The position numbers and the translations under genes were made by a program. This document shows positions 1-6,730 of a stretch of 7,383 nucleotides of DNA, piece after piece. Position 1 is the first letter of the stretch, and each line of letters begins with the position of its first letter. Source of the stretch: Nocardioides sp. (GTDB lineage Bacteria; Actinomycetota; Actinomycetes; Propionibacteriales; Nocardioidaceae); NCBI GenBank assembly GCA_031177735.1, contig JAPSKJ010000103.1:1-7383 (forward strand), in the 5' to 3' direction. Below the pieces are notes generated by a model. The model was not told the DNA's origin. It did not search any database and saw nothing but the letters and a program-made list of their open reading frames with translations.

Positions 1-2211
1 CCGCCGGTGCCGGGCAGGGACCTGGGCAACGTGTTCGTCTACCGCACCATCGACGACCTCGAGGCGATCCGCGAGGCCGCCAAGACCTCCCGGGCGGGCG
101 CGGTCATCGGCGGCGGCCTGCTGGGGCTGGAGGCCGCCAACGCGCTGCACCAGCTCGGCCTGGAGACCCACGTGGTCGAGCTCGCGCCCCGGCTGATGGC
201 CGTCCAGGTCGACGAGGCCGGCGGCCGCACCCTCGGGCGCCACATCGAGGGCCTGGGCCTGCGGGTCCACACCGGTGTGATGACCGAGATGATCGACGGC
301 GACGAGGACGGCCGCGTCTCGGCGCTGCGGTTCAAGGACGCCGACGAGCCGGTGCCGGTCGACATGGTCGTCTTCTCCGCCGGCATCCGCCCGCGCGACG
401 CCCTGGCCCGGGCGGCCGACCTCGACGTCGCCGAGCGCGGCGGGGTCCTGGTCGACGAGCAGTGCCGCTCCTCCGACCCGCACATCTGGGCGATCGGGGA
501 GTGCGCAGCGCCCGGCGGCACGATGTACGGCCTGGTCGCACCGGGCTACGCCATGGCGGAGGTCGTCGTCGACGCCCTGCTGGGCGGGCCGGGCACCTTC
601 ACCGGCGCCGACATGTCCACCAAGCTCAAGCTGCTCGGCGTCGACGTCGCCTCCTTCGGCGACGCCCACGGCACCACCCCCGACTGCCTCGAGCTGGTCT
701 ACTCCGACGCGGTCGCCGGGGTCTACAAGAAGCTGGTGATCAGCGAGGACGGCAAGCAGCTGCTCGGTGGCGTGCTGGTCGGCGACGCCTCCGCCTACGG
801 CATCCTGCGGCCGATGGTGAGCTCGGGCATCGAGCTGCCGGCCAACCCCGAGGAGCTGATCCTCCCTGCCGCCACCGGCGGCGCCGATTTCACCCTCCCG
901 CCGCAGGCGCAGGTCTGCTCCTGCAACAACGTCACCAAGGGCGAGATCGAGGCGGCCGTCGACGGAGGCTGCGAGACCGCCGCCGAGGTCACCAAGCAGA
1001 CCAAGGCGGGCGCCACCTGCGGCTCCTGCAAGGTGCAGGTGAAGAAGATCGTCGAGGACTACTTCGCGGCCCAGGGCAAGGTCGTCGACACGTCGCTGTG
1101 CGAGCACTTCGCGATGACCCGGGCCGAGCTCTTCGACGTCGTCCTCGTGCACGGCTACACCACCTTCGACCAGATCGTCGAGGCGCACGGCCGCGGCCGC
1201 GGCTGTGACATCTGCAAGCCCGCGGTCGCCTCGATCCTGGCCAGCCAGCTCAACACGCACGTGCTGGCCAAGGAGAACCGCACCCTGCAGGACACCAACG
1301 ACGCCTTCCTGGCCAACATCCAGCGCAACGGCACCTACTCCGTCGTCCCGCGGATCCCGGGCGGGGAGATCACCCCGGAGAAGCTGATCGTGATCGGCGA
1401 GGTCGCCCGCGACTTCGGGCTCTACACCAAGATCACCGGCGGTCAGCGCATCGACCTCTTCGGTGCCCGGATGGAGCAGCTCCCCGCGATCTGGCAGCGC
1501 CTGGTCGACGCCGGCTTCGAGTCCGGCCACGCCTACGGCAAGTCGCTGCGCACGGTGAAGTCGTGCGTCGGGTCGACGTGGTGCCGCTACGGCGTCCAGG
1601 ACTCCGTCGGGCTGGCGATCGAGCTGGAGCTGCGCTACCGCGGCCTCCGCTCCCCGCACAAGCTCAAGGGCGGCGTCTCCGGTTGCGCCCGCGAGTGCGC
1701 CGAGGCCCGGGGCAAGGACTTCGGTGTCATCGCGACCGAGAAGGGCTGGAACCTCTACGTCGGCGGCAACGGCGGCGCGGTGCCGGCCCATGCCCAGCTG
1801 CTGGCGGGCGACCTCGACACCGAGACACTCATCTCCTACCTCGACCGCTTCCTCATGTATTACATCCGCACCGCCGACCGCCTCCAGCGCACCTCCACCT
1901 GGCTCGACGGCATCGAGGGCGGCCTCGACCGCGTCCGCGAGATCGTCGTCGACGACGTCCTCGGTCTGGGCACCGAGCTCGAGGCGGCGATGGCCAAGCA
2001 CGTCGACTCCTACGTCGACGAGTGGAGGGCCACCATCGAGGACCCGGACAAGCTGCGCCGGTTCGTCTCCTTCGTCAACGCCCCCGAGACGCCCGACCCC
2101 GCCATCACCTTCCGCGAGGAGCGCGGCATGAACGTCCCCGGGGACGTCGCCGACCAGGGCACCGGCCCCGTCTCGCTCGGCGCCACCATCCCCGTGGGCG
2201 GCCCCCGATGA
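1..2211 (+). CDS. nirB: Assimilatory nitrite reductase [NAD(P)H] large subunit NirB, 5'-truncated by window edge
   Basis: Catalytic subunit of cytoplasmic siroheme nitrite reductase, reducing nitrite to ammonium with electrons from NAD(P)H. The frame is open from base 1 and 736 residues are visible; family members are about 840-860 aa, so roughly 110 N-terminal residues including the first FAD-binding glycine motif lie outside the window. Numbering from base 1: nucleotide-binding loop GGGLLG at 37-42; the FAD-domain signature AIGECA near 164-169; a BFD-like [2Fe-2S] module with C306-x-C308 and C340-x2-C343; a second module with C367-x-H369 and C402-x2-C405; then the nitrite/sulfite reductase half-domains with the siroheme/[4Fe-4S] ligands C522-x5-C528 and C562-x3-C566. 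All expected catalytic ligands are present and the frame is intact. The stop codon overlaps the nirD start (ATGA). The promoter and any GlnR/NnaR sites are upstream of the window. Confidence 0.97.
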   Translation, partial: PPVPGRDLGNVFVYRTIDDLEAIREAAKTSRAGAVIGGGLLGLEAANALHQLGLETHVVELAPRLMAVQVDEAGGRTLGRHIEGLGLRVHTGVMTEMIDGDEDGRVSALRFKDADEPVPVDMVVFSAGIRPRDALARAADLDVAERGGVLVDEQCRSSDPHIWAIGECAAPGGTMYGLVAPGYAMAEVVVDALLGGPGTFTGADMSTKLKLLGVDVASFGDAHGTTPDCLELVYSDAVAGVYKKLVISEDGKQLLGGVLVGDASAYGILRPMVSSGIELPANPEELILPAATGGADFTLPPQAQVCSCNNVTKGEIEAAVDGGCETAAEVTKQTKAGATCGSCKVQVKKIVEDYFAAQGKVVDTSLCEHFAMTRAELFDVVLVHGYTTFDQIVEAHGRGRGCDICKPAVASILASQLNTHVLAKENRTLQDTNDAFLANIQRNGTYSVVPRIPGGEITPEKLIVIGEVARDFGLYTKITGGQRIDLFGARMEQLPAIWQRLVDAGFESGHAYGKSLRTVKSCVGSTWCRYGVQDSVGLAIELELRYRGLRSPHKLKGGVSGCARECAEARGKDFGVIATEKGWNLYVGGNGGAVPAHAQLLAGDLDTETLISYLDRFLMYYIRTADRLQRTSTWLDGIEGGLDRVREIVVDDVLGLGTELEAAMAKHVDSYVDEWRATIEDPDKLRRFVSFVNAPETPDPAITFREERGMNVPGDVADQGTGPVSLGATIPVGGPR

Positions 2212-2591
2212 CCCATCTCGCGGGCAGTGCGCCGGCCGACATGACGACGTACACCGCCGTGTGCCGGCTCGAGGACATCGACCGCGAGTCCGGGGTCGCC
2301 GCCCTCGTCGACGGATCGGCCGTCGCGGTCTTCCGGACCTACGACGACCAGGTGTTCGCCCTGTCGAACTACGATCCTTTCGGGTTGGCCTCCGTGCTGT
2401 CGCGGGGCATCATCGGCACCAGGACCCTCGCCGAGGAGACCGTGCCGTTCGTGGCCTCCCCGCTGCACAAGCAGGCGTTCGACCTGCGCACCGGCCGGTG
2501 CCTCGACGACGCGTCGGTGGTCGTTCCCGCCTACGACGTCGTGGTGGCGGACGGAGTCGTCCTCGTCGGAGGTGTCAAGGAGTCCAGGTGA
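2208..2591 (+). CDS. nirD: Nitrite reductase small subunit NirD
   Basis: Small subunit partnering NirB in the cytoplasmic nitrite reductase. It is 127 aa with a Rieske-like beta fold but without cluster ligands: where a true Rieske protein has C-x-H and C-x2-H, this one has N54-Y-D56 and S84-P-L-H87. This is the usual state for NirD, so it should be structural or regulatory rather than an electron carrier. Family-like blocks are NYDPFG (54-59), SRGIIG (65-70) and SPLHKQAFDL (84-93). The ATG at 2208 overlaps the nirB stop in an ATGA, which favours it through translational coupling. An in-frame ATG at 2241 gives 116 aa, close to the length I recall for mycobacterial NirD, and cannot be excluded; neither has a clear Shine-Dalgarno sequence. 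The stop overlaps the GTG start of the next gene. Confidence 0.95.
   Translation: MTHLAGSAPADMTTYTAVCRLEDIDRESGVAALVDGSAVAVFRTYDDQVFALSNYDPFGLASVLSRGIIGTRTLAEETVPFVASPLHKQAFDLRTGRCLDDASVVVPAYDVVVADGVVLVGGVKESR
2577..2582 (+). promoter_or_regulatory. Ribosome binding site for nnaR
   Basis: AAGGAG lies inside the 3' end of nirD, 5 nt before the GTG at 2588. It is the clearest Shine-Dalgarno sequence in the operon and fixes the start of the HemD-like regulator, whose reading frame is open much further upstream. Confidence 0.8.
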
Positions 2592-3748
2592 GCACGCTCA
2601 TCCCCCCGCCCGCGTCGGCCCCGGCCGACCCGCGGCCGCTCGAGGGGTTCCGCATCGGCGTCACCGCCGCGCGCAAGGTCGAGGAACAGATCGCGCTCCT
2701 CGAGCGGCGCGGTGCGCTCGTGGAGTGGGCGCCCGCGCTGTCGATGGACCCCAACCAGGTCGACGACACCTCGCTGCGCGCCGCCACGGAGGAGGTGCTC
2801 GCCGCGCCGGTCGACATGCTGCTGGCCACGACCGGGATCGGCATGCGGGCGTGGTTCGACCGTGCCGAGGAGTGGGGCCTGCTGGCGCCCCTGCTCGAGC
2901 ACCTCGGTCGCGCCGAGATCCTCGCCCGCGGCCCGAAGAGCGTCGGCGCGCTGCGCCGGCGTGGCCTGCGCGAGCTGTGGGCGCCGGAGTCGGAGTCGTT
3001 CGAGGACGTCCTGGAGCACCTCCGCGGGCGCGACCTCACCGGCCGCAGGATCGTGGTGCAGGAGCACGGGCAGTCGCTGTCGATGGCCGCTCACGCGTTG
3101 CGCCGCCAGGGCGCCGACGTGCTCACCGTGACCGTCTACCGGGTGGAGACCGCGGCCGACCCAGAGCCGATGTTCCGGCTCGTCGACCTCATCGCCGACC
3201 GCGAGCTCGACGCCGTCACCTTCACCGCGGCCCCGGCGGTCGCCGCGCTGATGGACGCCGCCGGCTCCACCGGCCGCCGCGACGACGTGATCAGCGCCTT
3301 CCAGGCCGACGTGATCGCCGCCTGCGTCGGGCCGGTCACCGCCGCGGCGTTCGAGCTGTGGGGCGTGCCGACGATCTTCCCCGACCGTTCCCGGCTCGCG
3401 GCGATGGTCAAGCAGCTCGAGGTCGAGCTGCCCTCGCGCCGCGCCGGCCTGGTGATCGAGCTGGCCGGGGGCCGGCAGCTGCTGCTGCACGGCGAGGACA
3501 CGAGCACGGTGCTGCTCGACGGCATCGAGGTGCGACTCTCGCCGGCTCCGGCCGCCGTGCTGTCGGCTCTGGTCGCCAACCCGGGCAACGTCGTCCCCCG
3601 CCGTGACCTGCTCGCCATGCTGCCCTCCGGCACCGCGGGCTCCGAGCACGCGGTCGAGATGGCGGTCGCCCGCCTGCGCACCGCGCTCGGCACCAAGGCC
3701 GTGCAGACGGTGGTCAAGCGCGGGTACCGGCTGGCGGTCGCGCCGTGA
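2588..3748 (+). CDS. nnaR: NnaR-type regulator: HemD-like (uroporphyrinogen-III synthase fold) domain fused to OmpR-type winged helix
   Basis: 386 aa. Residues about 18-283 form a HemD-like double-lobed domain: start at FRIGVTAARK (21-30), TTGIG (81-85), the second-lobe motif TFTAAPAV (211-218) and CVGPVTAAA (246-254). Residues about 285-385 are a Trans_reg_C winged helix, with probable recognition helix HAVEMAVARLRTALG (354-368) and wing VKRGYRL (376-382). The same architecture and gene neighbourhood are known for NnaR of Streptomyces coelicolor and Mycobacterium smegmatis (Rv0260c in M. tuberculosis), an orphan regulator needed for nitrate/nitrite assimilation alongside GlnR. It has no receiver domain, so phosphorelay control is unlikely. 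Whether the HemD domain still makes uroporphyrinogen III or only senses a tetrapyrrole cannot be read from sequence. Start GTG overlaps the nirD stop (GTGA) behind AAGGAG; the gene's own stop overlaps the chelatase start. Automatic annotation may call it hemD. Confidence 0.9.
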   Translation: MSTLIPPPASAPADPRPLEGFRIGVTAARKVEEQIALLERRGALVEWAPALSMDPNQVDDTSLRAATEEVLAAPVDMLLATTGIGMRAWFDRAEEWGLLAPLLEHLGRAEILARGPKSVGALRRRGLRELWAPESESFEDVLEHLRGRDLTGRRIVVQEHGQSLSMAAHALRRQGADVLTVTVYRVETAADPEPMFRLVDLIADRELDAVTFTAAPAVAALMDAAGSTGRRDDVISAFQADVIAACVGPVTAAAFELWGVPTIFPDRSRLAAMVKQLEVELPSRRAGLVIELAGGRQLLLHGEDTSTVLLDGIEVRLSPAPAAVLSALVANPGNVVPRRDLLAMLPSGTAGSEHAVEMAVARLRTALGTKAVQTVVKRGYRLAVAP

Positions 3749-4470
3749 CCCGCGAGCCCCGGCTCGTCACGGTCGCGCACGGCACCCGTCACCGGTCCGG
3801 CAACGCCGTCGCCGCCGAGCTGACCGCGGCCGCGGGGGAGCGCCTCGGGATGGAGGCGGTGGCGTCGTACGTCGAGCTCCACGACCCGCTCCTCACCGAC
3901 GTGCTGGCCACCGGCGACCGGCCCGCCGTGGTGGTGCCGCTGCTGCTCTCGACCGGTTACCACGTGCGCCACGACCTGCCGGCCGCGCTCGCGGCGGCGC
4001 CCGCTCCGGCGGTCATGGCGCCGCCGCTGGGCCCGCACCCCCTGCTGACCGCCGCGCTCGTGGAGCGCCTCGTCGAGGCGGGGGCGCAGCCCGGCCACGG
4101 TGTCGTGCTCCTCGCGGCCGGCTCGACGGACCCCGCCGCCGACGCCGACCTGCAGGGCGCGGTCGACCTGCTCAGCAGCGCCTGGGGCGCGCCGGCTCGA
4201 CTGGCCACCCTGACCGGCCGCGGCGCCCGCCTGCCGGAGGTCGTGCGCGCTGGCGACGCCGTGGTGCCCTACCTGCTCGCGCCCGGCTACTTCGCGGCCA
4301 AGGCCCGTGAACAGGCGCTCGCCGCGGGCGCCGGTGTCGTTGCGGACGTGATCGGCCCGCACCCGCGGGTGGTCGACCTGATCGTCGAACGCGCCCGCAC
4401 GCTCGTGGCGCACGCGTCCGGCGCAGGGCCGGCCCGACCCGTGATGAAAGGCCCTCGCGGCGGGTACTGA
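3745..4470 (+). CDS. Sirohydrochlorin chelatase family protein (CbiX/SirB-like, two-lobed)
   Basis: 241 aa cytosolic chelatase of the CbiX/SirB family, which inserts Fe(II) into sirohydrochlorin to make siroheme, or Co(II) for cobalamin in other settings. Two homologous halves are visible. The N-terminal lobe has VAHGTR (10-15) with H12, and PLLLSTGYHVRHDLP (65-79) with H73, the usual metal-binding/catalytic histidine pair. In the C-terminal lobe the equivalent sites are AAGS (A125) and PGYF (F183), so that half has lost both histidines; asymmetric two-lobed enzymes of this kind are normal for the long form. GTG at 3745 overlaps the nnaR stop (GTGA) without a strong ribosome site, suggesting coupling. 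Position in a nitrite reductase operon argues for iron and siroheme supply to NirB, hence a SirB-like role. The uroporphyrinogen methyltransferase and precorrin-2 dehydrogenase steps are not in the window. Confidence 0.9.
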   Translation: MTREPRLVTVAHGTRHRSGNAVAAELTAAAGERLGMEAVASYVELHDPLLTDVLATGDRPAVVVPLLLSTGYHVRHDLPAALAAAPAPAVMAPPLGPHPLLTAALVERLVEAGAQPGHGVVLLAAGSTDPAADADLQGAVDLLSSAWGAPARLATLTGRGARLPEVVRAGDAVVPYLLAPGYFAAKAREQALAAGAGVVADVIGPHPRVVDLIVERARTLVAHASGAGPARPVMKGPRGGY

Positions 4471-4476
4471 CCCGGC

Positions 4477-5274
4477 ATGGTGGACGCAACCTATCCGCGA
4501 CTGGCGATCGTGACTGGAAGCGACTCCGGCATCGGGGCCGCGACCGCGGAGCTCCTGGCGACCGAGGGGTACGACGTCGGCCTGACCTGCCACCGCGACG
4601 TGTCCGGCGTGCAGGAGACCCGGGCGGCGATCGAGGCGCGCGGCCAGCGGGCCTTCGTGGAGACCTTCGACGCCGCCTCACCGGATGCCGGGCACACCAT
4701 CGCCAGGCTGGCCGACAAGCTCGGCGGGCTCGGCGTGCTGGTCAACGTGGCCGGCACCGGGCAGTCGGTGAAGGCCGTCGACATGACCTACGACGACTGG
4801 CGCCACGTCATCCAGACCGACCTCGACGGTCCGTTCCTGTGTGCCCAGGCCGCCGCGCACCGGATGATCTCCGACGGCCACGCCGGCCGGATCATCAACG
4901 TCACCAGCGTGCACGAGCACGTGCCCCGCACCGGCTCCTCGGCCTACTGCGCGGCGAAGGCCGCGCTGGGCATGTTCACCAAGGTGCTGGCCCTCGAGCT
5001 CGGCGAGCACGCGATCACGGTCAACTCGGTGGCGCCTGGTGAGATCGCCACACCGATGACCGGGATCGAGGAGAGCGCCGCCTACCAGACCGAGCGTCCC
5101 GGCAACCCGCTCGGCCGGGTCGGGCACGTCAACGAGGTCGCCTCGGTGATCGGCTTCCTCGCCTCGCCGCGCTCGACCTACGTCACCGGCGCCTCCCTGA
5201 CCGTCGACGGTGGGCTCACCCTGATGTCCGCCCACGGCCACGACCAGCCGAGCGGGGCCTGGCGGGAGATCTGA
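4477..5274 (+). CDS. Classical short-chain dehydrogenase/reductase (SDR), substrate unknown
   Basis: 265 aa soluble Rossmann-fold NAD(P)-dependent oxidoreductase. Cofactor motif TGSDSGIG (13-20); NVAG (90-93) in place of the usual NNAG; catalytic S144, Y157 and K161 in SSAYCAAK; the PGEIATPMTG segment (187-196) after beta-6; C-terminal YVTGASLTVDGG (235-246). The tetrad Asn position reads D115 (TDLDG), a substitution that recurs in this family. H39-R40 after beta-2 suggest NADP(H) preference, which is inference. Length and motifs match FabG/glucose-dehydrogenase-like SDRs, but the substrate cannot be told. The ATG at 4477 is 6 bp after the chelatase stop, with only a weak purine stretch upstream, so it is probably co-transcribed with the nitrite operon, although its function need not be linked. 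It ends 50 bp before a convergent gene. Confidence 0.93.
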   Translation: MVDATYPRLAIVTGSDSGIGAATAELLATEGYDVGLTCHRDVSGVQETRAAIEARGQRAFVETFDAASPDAGHTIARLADKLGGLGVLVNVAGTGQSVKAVDMTYDDWRHVIQTDLDGPFLCAQAAAHRMISDGHAGRIINVTSVHEHVPRTGSSAYCAAKAALGMFTKVLALELGEHAITVNSVAPGEIATPMTGIEESAAYQTERPGNPLGRVGHVNEVASVIGFLASPRSTYVTGASLTVDGGLTLMSAHGHDQPSGAWREI

Positions 5275-5279
5275 CCGGA

Positions 5280-5316
5280 CGGCGCCTCGACGTCACGCGC
5301 CGGCTCGGGCCCGGTG
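5280..5316. terminator. Weak candidate bidirectional terminator hairpins in convergent gap
   Basis: The 50 bp between the convergent SDR and DDN-like genes can form one of two mutually exclusive small hairpins: CGGCGC (5280-5285) with GCGCCG (5297-5302) around an 11-nt loop, or CGCCGG (5298-5303) with CCGGTG (5311-5316) around a 7-nt loop and one G-T pair. Neither is followed by a T-run on either strand. Position supports termination; sequence support is weak in such GC-rich DNA. Confidence 0.25.
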
Positions 5317-5324
5317 GGGTTCGT

Positions 5325-5798
5325 TCAGGCGTCGTCGAGGTGCAGGAACTCGGTGATCGCGAACACCCTCGCCACCATCCGCTCACTCGGCGGGAGGAGG
5401 TCGACGACCTCGGTGGTCGGCACGATCCGAGGGTCGGTCACCGCGTGGTCCCGGCCGCCGAAGGTCAGCGTGGCGCCACCGGCCGCGAGCACGTTGCGGA
5501 CCCAGTCCGTGCCGGAGCCGTAGGGGAGCGCGACGATGAAGCCGCCCGGCGCGCGGAACGGCGTGACCGGTGTGCGGTACGGCCGCCCGCTGGTGCGCCC
5601 GACGTGGTGGACCACGCCGTTGGCGACGCCCGCTCGGCCGGCCGTCCTCAGCGCGATCGGCTGGCCGACCGATCGGGAGAAGCGCCGGACCTGGTCCTGC
5701 AGCAGCGGCGACTTGCGCCGCATGCCGACGACGAACGCGGCGGCGCCCCCGCCGAGCAGCACCAGCGGGGTGAGCACCACACGGGGTGCGAGCGTCAT
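5325..5798 (-). CDS. Nitroreductase-family deazaflavin (F420)-dependent oxidoreductase, DDN-like, N-terminal membrane anchor
   Basis: 157 aa split-beta-barrel protein of the DDN/DUF385 family, whose characterised actinobacterial members use reduced F420 to reduce quinones, nitroaromatics or other acceptors. A hydrophobic stretch (6-25, VVLTPLVLLGGGAAAFVVG) followed by basic MRRK suggests an N-terminal membrane anchor with the enzyme domain in the cytoplasm. Family motifs: VVHHVGRTSGRPYRTPV (62-78), the usual phosphate/deazaflavin contact region, and GSGTDWVRNVLAAGG (94-108). Length is normal for the family. The ATG (5798-5796) is preceded by GTGAGG with a 5-nt spacer. It lies 22 bp downstream of the methyltransferase on the same strand, so the two are likely one transcript. 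The acceptor is unknown, and membrane location would fit a lipophilic substrate such as a menaquinone. Confidence 0.88.
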   Translation of the reverse strand: MTLAPRVVLTPLVLLGGGAAAFVVGMRRKSPLLQDQVRRFSRSVGQPIALRTAGRAGVANGVVHHVGRTSGRPYRTPVTPFRAPGGFIVALPYGSGTDWVRNVLAAGGATLTFGGRDHAVTDPRIVPTTEVVDLLPPSERMVARVFAITEFLHLDDA

Positions 5799-5803
5799 AC
5801 CGG

Positions 5804-5809
5804 CCTCAC
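5804..5809 (-). promoter_or_regulatory. Ribosome binding site for the DDN-like gene
   Basis: Read on the minus strand, GTGAGG sits 5 nt before the ATG at 5798, within the 22-bp gap after the methyltransferase stop. It supports this start over internal ones. Confidence 0.55.
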
Positions 5810-5820
5810 GGGTGCGGGGG

Positions 5821-6708
5821 TCAGCGGAAGTTGATCAGGATCAGGTCGGTCTCGCCCGCGCCGCCGGTGACGACCGTGGGAAGTCGCTCCGCGGTGTCGG
5901 TCAGGCTGTCGGCCGGGTGCAGCTCCGGTGGGCTGCGCACGAGGTCGACCGGCTCGGGCGCGGCGACCGCGTGCGGCAGGACCGTCGCGCGGTAGCAGTA
6001 GGTGGTGTAGGGCAGCTGCATGCCGTCCATGCCGCGGCCGTAGTCGTCGTAGAGCGCGAGCACCTCGGCCAGCTTGGCCGCGCGGTCGGCGTCGCCGAGG
6101 GAGGCGACGTTGCCCAGCGAGAGCACGAGGTCCTGGATCGTCTCGCGCTGCACCACCTGCCACTGCTTGAAGGTGTGTGCGTCCACGGCGCTGAACAGCG
6201 CGGTCCGGTCGATCAGGTCCGCCGCCTCGAGCGCGGTGTCGGGGCCGGAGCCGATCAGCCGCTCCAGCTTGCGCACCCACGGGATGCGGTCGTCGCGGAC
6301 GTTCCAGACCAGCGCCAGGCGCCCGCCGGGCTTGAGCACCCGGACGATCTCGGGCATCGCCCGCTCCAGGTCGAAGCGGTGGAAGGCCTGGCCTGCGACG
6401 ACGACGTCGACGCTGCGGCTGGGGGCCGGGATCTGCTCGGCGGAGCCGACCGTGGCCCGCACGTCGGGCAGCTTGCGCGAGAGCCGGTCGAGCATCGCGT
6501 CGTCGGGGTCGACCGCGAGCACGTCGTGGCCCAGCTCGACCATCGCCTCGGTGAGCTTGCCGGTGCCGGCGCCCAGCTCCAGCACGCTGACCGGCGCGGT
6601 GCCCACGAGCCAGGCGACCGCCTCGGCGGGGTAGCCCGGCCGGCCGCGGTCGTACGCGGCTGGCAGGGCGCCAGCCTGGGAGCCGGAGGTGGGCCTGGGT
6701 GGGGTCAT
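5821..6708 (-). CDS. Class I SAM-dependent methyltransferase (Methyltransf_11/UbiE-like), substrate unknown
   Basis: 295 aa from the ATG at 6708; a GTG directly before it at 6711 could add one residue. Soluble methyltransferase: YDRGRPGYP (19-27) ahead of the fold, SAM-binding motif I VLELGAGTGKLT (42-53), acidic D67 ending strand 2 in VLAVDPDDAM, motif AEQIP (90-94), post-strand-4 block AGQAFHRFD (105-113) and VLKPGGRLALVWN (124-136). The C-terminal ~150 residues are specific to this family and give no substrate hint. There is no Shine-Dalgarno sequence before the start, but a TANNNT -10 box sits 7 nt upstream, suggesting a leaderless transcript. It appears to be the first gene of a two-gene unit with the DDN-like protein. 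A role in quinone or small-molecule methylation is possible but not shown by sequence. Confidence 0.9.
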   Translation of the reverse strand: MTPPRPTSGSQAGALPAAYDRGRPGYPAEAVAWLVGTAPVSVLELGAGTGKLTEAMVELGHDVLAVDPDDAMLDRLSRKLPDVRATVGSAEQIPAPSRSVDVVVAGQAFHRFDLERAMPEIVRVLKPGGRLALVWNVRDDRIPWVRKLERLIGSGPDTALEAADLIDRTALFSAVDAHTFKQWQVVQRETIQDLVLSLGNVASLGDADRAAKLAEVLALYDDYGRGMDGMQLPYTTYCYRATVLPHAVAAPEPVDLVRSPPELHPADSLTDTAERLPTVVTGGAGETDLILINFR

Positions 6709-6715
6709 CACCAGC

Positions 6716-6721
6716 AGAGTA
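6716..6721 (-). promoter_or_regulatory. Putative -10 box (TACTCT) for the methyltransferase, leaderless start
   Basis: On the minus strand TACTCT matches the actinobacterial TANNNT -10 consensus and ends 7 nt before the ATG at 6708 (4 nt before the GTG at 6711), where transcription could begin at or next to the start codon. No ribosome site is present, as expected of a leaderless gene. No convincing -35 element was found. Confidence 0.5.
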
Positions 6722-6730
6722 GCCGGTGGC

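Noticed and set aside
1..6. nirB as a pseudogene with a missing N-terminus
   Set aside because: The frame is open to the first base of the window, so the shortening is the window edge and not a deletion.
1563..2207. Upstream in-frame extension of nirD through the end of nirB
   Set aside because: The frame is open but encodes Arg/Pro/Gly-rich nonsense while nirB is coding there; the nirD family begins near 2208-2241.
2208..2591. NirD as a damaged Rieske protein lacking its cluster ligands
   Set aside because: Absence of C-x-H and C-x2-H is the normal state of NirD subunits, so it is not a mutation.
2531..3649. Long open frame on the - strand (372 codons) opposite nnaR
   Set aside because: Antisense to a clear two-domain regulator, with biased low-complexity composition and no family features.
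3136..4593. Long open frame on the - strand (485 codons) opposite nnaR and the chelatase
   Set aside because: The plus strand has well-supported overlapping genes here; the antisense translation is rich in Arg, Gly and His with no motifs or plausible start.
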